A stretch of 64,000 nucleotides of DNA from Pacificispira sp965223125 (GTDB lineage: Bacteria > Pseudomonadota > Alphaproteobacteria > UBA8366 > Aestuariispiraceae): positions 2,418,001-2,482,000 of the forward strand of contig OZ244984.1 in the NCBI GenBank assembly GCA_965223125.1, written 5' to 3'. The notes under the pieces were generated by a model. That model was not told where the DNA came from and ran no database searches. It worked only from the letters and a program-made list of their open reading frames with translations. Below are positions 46,601-52,800 of this stretch, piece after piece. The stretch's first letter is position 1; each line of letters starts with the position of its first letter. The translations under genes were made by a program, and so were the position numbers.

Positions 46601-47061
46601 AATTTGTGGCAGTCGTCGATATCCTCGGGCAGAGGAACGGTCGCCGGCATGACTGGCACACCCGCCGCCATTGCCAGATTCCGCGCCGACACTTTGTTGC
46701 CGAGCGCGCGCATGACGGAGGGGGGCGGGCCGATGAAGATCAGTCCGTTGGCGGCGCAGGCCTCCGCAAAATCCGGGTTTTCCGACATGAAGCCATAGCC
46801 GGGATGGATCAGTGTCGCGCCTGACTTCTTCGCCGCGCGGATCACTTCGTCGATGGTCAGATAGGCCTTTACCGGACCCAGCCCCTCTCCGATGCGATAG
46901 CTTTCATCCGCCTTGAAGCGGTGCAGGGAGAGTTTATCCTCCTCCGCATAGATCGCGACCGTGGCGAATTCCAGTTCTGTCGCTGCCCGCATCACGCGGA
47001 TGGCAATCTCACTGCGATTGGCGACCAGAACCTTCTGGCTGGCGGCTTTCTGTGCTGGCAT
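43603..47061 (-). CDS. pyc: Pyruvate carboxylase
   Basis: A 1,152-residue biotin enzyme converting pyruvate and bicarbonate to oxaloacetate. The biotin carboxylase domain begins KVLVANRSEIAIRVMRAA, with the ATP-grasp loop WGGGGRGMRVIED. The carboxyltransferase domain (about 540-810) has RDGHQSLLATRMRSYDM and the metal/pyruvate motif HFHTHDTSGIAAA. A PYC-type allosteric segment follows, and the C-terminal biotin domain carries Lys 1118 in LEAMKMETS. All domains are in one chain, as expected for the alpha4 type. It supports anaplerosis during growth on acetate or pyruvate and is transcribed alone. Confidence 0.97.
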   Translation of the reverse strand: MPAQKAASQKVLVANRSEIAIRVMRAATELEFATVAIYAEEDKLSLHRFKADESYRIGEGLGPVKAYLTIDEVIRAAKKSGATLIHPGYGFMSENPDFAEACAANGLIFIGPPPSVMRALGNKVSARNLAMAAGVPVMPATVPLPEDIDDCHKLAEEVGYPVMLKASWGGGGRGMRVIEDASKLAEQVNAGRREAEAAFGNGEVYLEKLVQRARHVEVQILGDSHGNLVHLFERDCTVQRRNQKVVERAPAPYLDTATRERICQSALKLCREAGYVGAGTVEFLMDSDTGDFYFIEVNPRIQVEHTVTEEVTGIDIVKAQILIALGGRIGVEDETGVPPQSEIRLIGHALQCRVTTEDPENNFTPDYGRITAYRGATGFGIRLDGGTAYSGAVITRYYDSLLEKVTARAATKEAAVRRMDRAIKEFRIRGVATNLAFLENVINHPDFVTGDITTRFIDTTPSLFHFPRRRDRATKLLRFIADVTVNGNPEVAGRPKPPAHAHRPVVPITVYGAPPKGTKQILDERGPEGFRDWMLAQKRVLITDTTMRDGHQSLLATRMRSYDMVKVSDAYARRLPELFSLECWGGATFDVAMRFLKEDPWDRLIDIRERVPNILLQMLLRASNAVGYTNYPDNAVQYFVQKAADAGMDVFRVFDSLNWAENMKVAMEAVLKTDRLCEAAICYTGDLFDETRPKYDLDYYVKLGRELKSHGAHILGIKDMAGLCRPAQIRVLVKALKEETGLPIHFHTHDTSGIAAATVLAACEAGVDAVDAAMDSFSGLTSQPNLGSIVMALNDGERATGLDPATIRTFSDYWEAVRVKYAAFEPDLRSGASEVYLHEMPGGQFTNLKEQARALGLAERWHEVARMYAEVNRLFGDIVKVTPSSKVVGDMALYMVSSGVSPEDVIDPDIDIAFPDSVVAMLRGDLGQPPGGWPEAVQKKALKGTVPITDRPGKHLSPVDFVAERSKAQKAAQRHVGDMELASHIMYPKVFADYAKHRRDYGRLDVLPTPTFFYGMKPGEEIAVDLDPGKTLVIRLMTVGEADQKGEREVFFELNGQPRVIRIADRAVAPTAPANEKADMANPAHIPAPMPGVVATVATVEGKSVRIGDVLMTLEAMKMETSITATRAGTVKRLAIKAGTQVDAKDLLAVIE

Positions 47062-47180
47062 CGACCCTTACCCCTTTTGCGCTGTTCATCCCCCGTAAAA
47101 CCACGCTTAGCCTTGATCCCGTCCCTTGACTGTATCGCCCACGTCCCGGCCTTTCATTTCAGCGACGGCGGGTTAGCTGT

Positions 47181-47522
47181 TCAATACATCCGCCCGCCAT
47201 TCGGTACCGGGACTGTCGGAGTCAGCAGGACAACCTCCCCATCGTCATCCGGGACACCCAGAACCAGGACTTCGGACATGAATTTGCCAATCTGCTTGGC
47301 CGGAAAGTTGACAACCCCGACGACCTGCCGACCCGGCAGGGTTTCCGGGTCGTAGTGTTTCGTGATCTGGGCGGAGGTCTTGCGCTCCCCAATTTCCGGT
47401 CCGAAATCGACCCACAACTTCAGCGCCGGGCGGCGGGCTTCCGGATAGGGTTCGGCGCGCAGGATCGTACCGACGCGGATGTCGACTTTCAGGAAATCGT
47501 CGAAGGAAAGTGTACTGCTCAT
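47181..47522 (-). CDS. csaA: CsaA-like tRNA-binding chaperone
   Basis: A 113-residue OB-fold protein of the CsaA family. Typical features are FLKVDIRVGTILRAEPYPEA, ALKLWVDFG, SAQITKHY and QVVGVVNFPAKQIGKFMSEV. It binds tRNA-like ligands and has been called a secretion chaperone in Bacillus; its bacterial role is otherwise unclear. ATG 47522 is the family start, with GAGAGA about 8 bases upstream. Confidence 0.92.
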   Translation of the reverse strand: MSSTLSFDDFLKVDIRVGTILRAEPYPEARRPALKLWVDFGPEIGERKTSAQITKHYDPETLPGRQVVGVVNFPAKQIGKFMSEVLVLGVPDDDGEVVLLTPTVPVPNGGRMY

Positions 47523-47570
47523 TGGCTTGCTCTCTCGTTCCGGGAAAGCCGCAGAATAGCTGATCATGCC

Positions 47571-47611
47571 CCGAAAGAAAGAACGCCCCGACCGGGTGGA
47601 TCGGGGCGTTC
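47571..47611 (-). terminator. Intrinsic terminator downstream of the phasin gene
   Basis: An 11-bp perfect stem (GAACGCCCCGA and its complement) with a 9-base loop lies 24 bases past the phasin stop. On the minus strand it is followed by TTTCTTTC. It separates the phasin transcript from csaA. Confidence 0.85.
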
Positions 47612-47635
47612 CTGATATTCCATCGGGTGCGAGCC

Positions 47636-48133
47636 TTACTTGGACAGCTTGGACATTGCCACTTTCAACTCGTCCAGGCTTTCCACGAAGCGCTTGTTGA
47701 CGATATCGAAGGCTTCGGCCTGGGACTTCACCATCATTTCCGACAGTTCACGCATGTTGGAAATGCTGGTTTCGAGGGTGGTCTTGACCTGTTCGATCTG
47801 AACCGTGGCATCCGGTGTGCCGACGCCCTTGGTCTGCAGTTCCTGCAGCGCGGCATTGGCTTCGTCCATCGTGTTCTTCATGATCTCGCTCTGACGCTTG
47901 AAGATCGCCTGGACGCCTTCTGCAGCGGTCTTGTTCGCGACCGTCAGGGCTTCCATGTTCTTGCGCTGGGCTTCGGTGATGCCGGACACGTCCGGGGTTT
48001 CGAAACCCTGGAACATCTTCGAGAAATCGGATTTCAGGAAGGGGTTCTTCTCCGGGTCGAGAAAGGGGTTGGTCTTCGGGTCCATGAACGGATTGTTCAT
48101 CGGGTCGAACGGCGAATTGGGCTTCTTGGCCAT
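47636..48133 (-). CDS. Phasin family protein
   Basis: A 165-residue helical protein of the phasin family, expected to coat polyhydroxyalkanoate granules. ATG 48133 has GGAGGA 7 bases upstream. The C-terminal 110 residues are an amphipathic phasin helix bundle (EAQRKNMEALTVANKTAAEG, IFKRQSEIMKNTMDEA). The N-terminus carries three near-tandem NPF units (NNPFMDPK, TNPFLDPE, KNPFLKS), which are unusual. The gene is monocistronic, ends in a strong terminator and has two TGC-N3-GCA dyads upstream, so it is probably PHA-regulated. Confidence 0.9.
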   Translation of the reverse strand: MAKKPNSPFDPMNNPFMDPKTNPFLDPEKNPFLKSDFSKMFQGFETPDVSGITEAQRKNMEALTVANKTAAEGVQAIFKRQSEIMKNTMDEANAALQELQTKGVGTPDATVQIEQVKTTLETSISNMRELSEMMVKSQAEAFDIVNKRFVESLDELKVAMSKLSK

Positions 48134-48232
48134 GGGATATTCCTCCAATCGGTCGGTTGTGCGTCGGTCGTAACGCGGGTCACATGAAAGCGTGGGTCGC
48201 GGACCGGCGCTTCCGAATGCAACTGTTTATGC

Positions 48233-48301
48233 TGCACCGCAACATTACGCATGACACATGAGGTTTCTTGCGCCTCAGGTCAAGTGTTTTTGTGCGGTGC
48301 A
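48233..48301. promoter_or_regulatory. Paired TGC-N3-GCA dyads, candidate PhaR operators
   Basis: TGCACCGCA at 48233-48241 and TGCGGTGCA at 48293-48301 are exact reverse complements, each is itself a TGC-N3-GCA dyad, and each is followed by ACA. Their centres are 60 bp apart. They lie 100-168 bases upstream of the phasin start and flank a possible minus-strand -35 element TTGACC (48278-48283). PhaR of Rhodobacter-type bacteria is known to bind TGC/GCA dyads at phaP promoters; assignment here is inference. Confidence 0.4.
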
Positions 48302-48344
48302 ACAAAATTTTACCGAAGGGAAATCCCGATCACGCCGCATATCT

Positions 48345-48623
48345 TCAATTGGAGACGGCATCCAGCAGGACGAAGGTCCGGATTGCACTGGACAGGTTGC
48401 CGGTTCGGTGCCGGTCGATTTCGGTTACGAGCTGATTGACCGACAGGCCCTGGTCGGTCGCGATGGACCGGAGGGATTCCCAGAAGATATTTTCCAGCGA
48501 GATGCTGGTTCTGTGTCCAGAGATCACAACGGAGCGTTTTTTGATCTCGGCGGGATCGTCTTCAATTACGACCCGGGTTTTCCGGGCTATGTTACGGGCA
48601 GTCATCATGCTGATATCGTTCAT
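48345..48623 (-). CDS. Ribbon-helix-helix (RHH_4) domain protein
   Basis: A protein of up to 92 residues whose C-terminal two-thirds matches the RHH_4 family: RSVVISGHRTSISLENIFWE, LRSIATDQGLSVNQLVTEID and TGNLSSAIRTFVL. Such proteins are presumed DNA-binding repressors but targets are largely unknown. ATG 48623 is used; ATG 48608 or 48605 is possible, and no strong ribosome site is visible. It lies on the same strand 211 bases upstream of the phasin gene. Confidence 0.85.
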   Translation of the reverse strand: MNDISMMTARNIARKTRVVIEDDPAEIKKRSVVISGHRTSISLENIFWESLRSIATDQGLSVNQLVTEIDRHRTGNLSSAIRTFVLLDAVSN

Positions 48624-48737
48624 CCTGGTTTACCTTTTAGCGCCAAAGGATCCTGTCATTCGGGCGCGGGCCATCCTGATCCGATACTGAGTTTAGGCCT
48701 GACTTCTTAAAGAATGCTTACCAAATTCCAGACAAGT

Positions 48738-49394
48738 TCACAGGGAGTCCAGAAAAGCGGAAATCCGTTCCGCAGTTTGTGTAAGTGCCTTATCATGGGT
48801 CAGGCCGCTTGATTTCAGGGGTTTCAGATCGTGATTGCCAGTCTCGATCCAGAACAGTTCCACCTTCGTAGGTAAAAGGTAGGTCGATACGGCCTCACGT
48901 CCACCCAGGGCATCCCGCGTTCCCTGCACCATAAGCACCGGCATCTCGCCCAGCAGCGGAAAATGATCGATGCGCAGACGGTCCGGCTTGCCCGCCGGGT
49001 GGAACGGATAACCCAGCGTGACCAATGCCTCGATCTGTGTCGGCCTGTCGGGCTGGGCCGCCAGCAGCGTTGCCATACGCCCGCCCATGGATTTTCCGCC
49101 AATCACCAGACGACGATCCGGGTGGTGGAACAACACATGATCGATTGCTCCGCGCCAGGCGTCCAGCAGGACGGGAACACGATCCGGAGGTCGCTTGCGG
49201 CCCGATTCCCGACGCATCGCCATATAGGGAAATTCAAAACAGGTGACCGCGATTCCCTGTTTTCCAAGCAGTTCCGCAATATCGCGCATAAAGTCGCTGT
49301 CCATGGGGGCACCAGCCCCGTGGGCAAGGATCATGTGCCAGCGCGCATCCGAAGGACCAGTTTCCAGATAGAACTCGGTTGCCTTGTTGGTCAT
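48738..49394 (-). CDS. KANL3/Tex30-type alpha/beta hydrolase
   Basis: A 218-residue alpha/beta-hydrolase of the KANL3/Tex30-like family (also annotated dienelactone-hydrolase-like). The oxyanion region is ILAHGAGAPMDSDFM, the nucleophile elbow GGKSMGGRMATLLA with Ser as nucleophile, and the acid and His lie in VQGTRDALGG and ETGNHDLKPLK. ATG 49394 (MTNKATEF) is preferred to ATG 49409. The substrate is unknown. It is divergent from the CheW-globin gene. Confidence 0.88.
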   Translation of the reverse strand: MTNKATEFYLETGPSDARWHMILAHGAGAPMDSDFMRDIAELLGKQGIAVTCFEFPYMAMRRESGRKRPPDRVPVLLDAWRGAIDHVLFHHPDRRLVIGGKSMGGRMATLLAAQPDRPTQIEALVTLGYPFHPAGKPDRLRIDHFPLLGEMPVLMVQGTRDALGGREAVSTYLLPTKVELFWIETGNHDLKPLKSSGLTHDKALTQTAERISAFLDSL

Positions 49395-49565
49395 GCTGCA
49401 AGCCAGCATATTTGTAATTGTGGCGTCAAGAGGTTGTTAACTTTCTTGTGGGATTACTTCCGTGACGCGCGGGGCCATACCGGGATACAGTTGTCCTGTG
49501 GAACCTGATCGTGTGACGTGATCGGCCTGTATTCGGGACGAGACGACAGAAGAGGGATATTCGGC

Positions 49566-50627
49566 ATGTCTGACTTGGCAGTGGCAGGACTTTCGAACCT
49601 GACCGACGGGAATGAGGAACAACTCGTCACCATGACGGTGGATAATCAGCTTTTTGGCATTCCGATCCTCAAGGTTCAGGATATCGTGGAACCGCGCCAG
49701 ATCACGCCGGTACCGCTGGCCTCCTCCGCTGTTGCGGGGGTGCTGAACCTGCGCGGGCGGATCGTCACCGTGATTGATCTCCGGGTCTGCCTCGGCGCGG
49801 AGCCGAAGGATCTGAGTGACCGGCCGATGTCGGTCACCGTCGAACACAAGGGTGACCTTTATACCCTGCTGGTGGATTCGATCGGCGATGTGCGGTCGCT
49901 GCCGCGCCGGAACCTGGATAAGCCGCCGCAGACCCTGGATGCCAGAATGCGCAAGCTTTGCTCCGGCGTATTCCGGCTGGAGGATGACCTGCTGGCCGTG
50001 CTTGATGTGGAACGGGTGCTGGACCCCGCAACCATTGACGAGGCCCCGAAACGCCGTCCGTTGAAGCGGGTCAAGGCGACAGCCGAAACCAATGGGGCAC
50101 CGCGCCGGGCGAAAAAGAAGCCCGGTTCTGACGACGATGGCGATGGCCCTGGTCGAGGGGCGCCGAAACGAGGAGAGGGGAAGGGAACTGCATCCTCTGC
50201 CGTCACACCCTCTCCTGCCTCAGCACCGAAATCCCGTCCGGCACCCACCTCGTCGGCAAAGGACAGTCTGTTCTCTCGTCTCGGTGGGGAAGCCGCCATC
50301 GATGCGGCGGTCGATCTATTCTATGAGAAAGTCCTGGCCGACCATCGCCTTACACCCTTCTTTCAGGGCGTGAAGATGGATCACCAGATCACGCAGATGA
50401 AAGCGTTCCTGGCACAGTCGTTCGGCGGCCCCGCGCGCTACAAGGGACCCGACCTGCGCAAGGCGCACCAGCGACTGGTCCATGGAATGGATATGGATGA
50501 CGGTCATTTCATCGCCGTTGCCGGTCATCTGGCCGATACGTTGAACCAGATGGGTGTCCCGGTTGATCTGATTGACGAGGTCATGGTGATCGTCGAAAGC
50601 GTTCGCGACGACGTGATGGATCGATAG
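49566..50627 (+). CDS. CheW - truncated hemoglobin fusion protein
   Basis: A 353-residue soluble protein with two recognisable domains. Residues about 15-165 are a CheW-like adaptor: EEQLVTMTVDNQLFGIPILK, NLRGRIVTVIDLRVCLG and VVDSIGDV-like segments, ending FRLEDDLLAVLDVERVL. A 70-residue Lys/Pro/Ala-rich linker follows. Residues about 237-353 are a group I truncated hemoglobin: SLFSRLGGEAAIDAAVDLFY with the likely B10 Tyr, FGGPARYKGPDLRKAHQRL with the expected proximal His, and HFIAVAGHLADTLNQMGV. The start at 49566 has GAGGG about 8 bases upstream. It converges on an Aer-like receptor pair. I infer that haem ligand state modulates coupling of receptors to CheA. Confidence 0.9.
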   Translation: MSDLAVAGLSNLTDGNEEQLVTMTVDNQLFGIPILKVQDIVEPRQITPVPLASSAVAGVLNLRGRIVTVIDLRVCLGAEPKDLSDRPMSVTVEHKGDLYTLLVDSIGDVRSLPRRNLDKPPQTLDARMRKLCSGVFRLEDDLLAVLDVERVLDPATIDEAPKRRPLKRVKATAETNGAPRRAKKKPGSDDDGDGPGRGAPKRGEGKGTASSAVTPSPASAPKSRPAPTSSAKDSLFSRLGGEAAIDAAVDLFYEKVLADHRLTPFFQGVKMDHQITQMKAFLAQSFGGPARYKGPDLRKAHQRLVHGMDMDDGHFIAVAGHLADTLNQMGVPVDLIDEVMVIVESVRDDVMDR

Positions 50628-50685
50628 CCCGTCCGGGCGTCCGTATCCCCCGATACTCCACTCTAATCTGTCGGGTCGAGCGGGT

Positions 50686-52005
50686 TCAGGCCGCGCGCAT
50701 CGTGGTCAGGAACCGATCGACGTCATCGCGCAGGGTCTCCGCCTGTTTTGCCAGTTCGCCAGCAGCCTCCAGCACATCCTGGGCGGAGCGTCCGGTTTCC
50801 CGGGCGCTCTCGCTCACATCGCCGACGGTCTCTGAGACTTCGCGTGTGCCGGATGCCGCCTCCTGAACATTGCGGGCGATTTCCCGTGTCGCAGCCCCCT
50901 GCTCCTCAACGGAGGCAGCAATAGTTGCGGCGATATCGCGGACCTCATCGATCACGGTTGATATCCGCTGGATTGCGCCGACGGCGGTATCGGTCGCCGC
51001 CTGCATGTCGGCGACCTGGGCGGTGATGTCATCGGTCGCCCGCGCGGTCTGGTTGGCAAGCGACTTCACCTCATTGGCGACGACGGCAAATCCCTTTCCG
51101 GCCTCGCCCGCGCGCGCGGCTTCAATCGTCGCATTGAGGGCCAGCAGGTTCGTCTGTTCGGCGATGTCGGCGATCAGGCTGATGACGTCGCCAATATGAT
51201 CCGCCGCCTTCTTCAAACCATCAACCTCGGCATTTGCGTTTTGTGCAACGCTGACCGCTCGCAGCGTCACATCGTTGGATTGACCGACCGAGCGGGTGAT
51301 TTCCTCGACGGAAGCGGCCAGTTCCTCCGCCGCTGCCGCCACCGTCTCGACATTGCCGGTCGCGGTCTGTGCGGTCAGGCGGACGGATTCCGAACGCTCC
51401 CCAACCGAGGCGGCGTTGGTCGTCATGCCTGACGCCGTTGCCTCCATCTCCGTCGCCGCAGAGGCCAGGATATCAACGACATCCTTCACCCCGTTCTCGA
51501 ATTCGTCGGCCATGGTCCGAATCCTGCCATCCCGGCCCTGCATATAGACGACGGCTTCGTTGATTGATCCGGCGGAGCGGTGGAATTCACCAAGCAGTCC
51601 GCGCAGCAGAATGCGTCGGAAGAACTTGCCCTCCGCCACATGCTTCAAGGACGCCTCCGACTCGCGCACAAAGGCGTCGGTGACATCCACCATATGATTG
51701 ACTGCGTGGCAGAGGTCACCCAGCGATCCGCCTTCGGATATGGGAACAACCCGTGCCTCCATGTCCCCGGCCCCGACCCGGTGGCAGATGGCGGAGACTT
51801 CGCCCAACATCCGTTCGGCGCGGGCAAGGGAGAGGAGGCATAGCAGGGCGGCCAGTCCGCCTAGTGCCGATAGGGCCGCGCCGACCCACGGATCGGCTGT
51901 CACCGATATCGCCGCCCCGCCCGGTGCCAGAACGAGGGCTGCGAGTGTTGCCCAGCGCGCCCTGGAGAGGGACGATGAGTTAGAGGGTGAAGATGAATTC
52001 GCCAT
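50686..52005 (-). CDS. Methyl-accepting chemotaxis protein without periplasmic domain
   Basis: A 439-residue chemoreceptor. Two TM helices (residues about 16-35 and 39-61) are joined by a few residues only, so there is no periplasmic sensor. HAMP-like segments follow (RMLGEVSAICHRVGAGDMEA), then a long signalling helix whose hairpin tip reads EQTNLLALNATIEAARAGEA and KGFAVVANEVKSLANQTARA. No C-terminal CheR/CheB tether pentapeptide is seen. Its start overlaps the end of the PAS gene by 26 bases, so the two are translationally coupled; the PAS protein is probably its input. Confidence 0.92.
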   Translation of the reverse strand: MANSSSPSNSSSLSRARWATLAALVLAPGGAAISVTADPWVGAALSALGGLAALLCLLSLARAERMLGEVSAICHRVGAGDMEARVVPISEGGSLGDLCHAVNHMVDVTDAFVRESEASLKHVAEGKFFRRILLRGLLGEFHRSAGSINEAVVYMQGRDGRIRTMADEFENGVKDVVDILASAATEMEATASGMTTNAASVGERSESVRLTAQTATGNVETVAAAAEELAASVEEITRSVGQSNDVTLRAVSVAQNANAEVDGLKKAADHIGDVISLIADIAEQTNLLALNATIEAARAGEAGKGFAVVANEVKSLANQTARATDDITAQVADMQAATDTAVGAIQRISTVIDEVRDIAATIAASVEEQGAATREIARNVQEAASGTREVSETVGDVSESARETGRSAQDVLEAAGELAKQAETLRDDVDRFLTTMRAA

Positions 52006-52528
52006 AGGACATCCCCGAATTCCGTACTGTTTCCATCAGCAGGGCATGGCCTGCACCCTGGCCTTCTTTCGCATTGCCGTGGCGTGTTTCTTCCTTCAGC
52101 AGCGCGGCATAGAGCGGTTCCACCCTGGCCAAGGATTCGCGCCGTGCGACACGGCGGTTCGAATGATAGCCCGTGACCTGTCCCTGTGCATCGAAGCTGG
52201 GTGTCACATGGGCAAACACCCAGTAATGATCTCCGTTCTTCGCCATGTTCTTCACATAGGCGAAGATTTCCCGCTTTTCCTGGATCACGTCCCAGAGCAG
52301 TTGGAAGACGCAGCGCGGCATCGATGGATGGCGCACCAGGGAATGCGGGCGGCCCAGAACCTCCGCCTCCGTATATCCGGCGATGTTCAGGAATATGTCA
52401 TTCGCATAGGTGATCCGGCCCTTGAGGTCGGTCTTGGAAACGATGATCTCGTTTTCCTTGAACGTCACCTCCCGCCCGGTCGGTGTTGCTGTATATTTTG
52501 CCACGCTCCAATCCTTACTTTCAGTCAC
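51980..52528 (-). CDS. Stand-alone Aer-type PAS sensor protein
   Basis: A 182-residue protein consisting mainly of one PAS domain that closely follows the FAD-binding PAS of the aerotaxis receptor Aer: ITYANDIFLNIAGYTEAEVL, RPHSLVRHPSMPRCVFQLLW, YVKNMAKNGDHYWVFAHVTP. The RHPxMP and KNGDHYWV motifs are those of Aer. About 60 residues of helical tail follow. It has no TM segment, so it is presumably soluble and docks on the MCP encoded by the overlapping downstream gene. FAD binding is inferred from homology. Confidence 0.88.
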   Translation of the reverse strand: MTESKDWSVAKYTATPTGREVTFKENEIIVSKTDLKGRITYANDIFLNIAGYTEAEVLGRPHSLVRHPSMPRCVFQLLWDVIQEKREIFAYVKNMAKNGDHYWVFAHVTPSFDAQGQVTGYHSNRRVARRESLARVEPLYAALLKEETRHGNAKEGQGAGHALLMETVRNSGMSYGEFIFTL

Positions 52529-52800
52529 TGTTCAATGATCGCCAGTGTCGTCTCCTGCGTCTGTTCCGACAATCCCCTAGTCGATTCTGCGCTGTTCTGG
52601 CATTTGTGCACTCTCAATTCCGGGCCATTCCTGATCCTGTATATCTTCCTCTGGTACCTTGCATGCGACGATCCGAACGGTTGCAGAACGGCGCGGGACG
52701 CGGCACAGTCGCCGAAACATAAAAACGTGCGGCATCAACGCCCATGGTCCAACCATGAGCCTCCAGCAGAGGCCGATCCAGACGAAGGGGGAATTTACGA

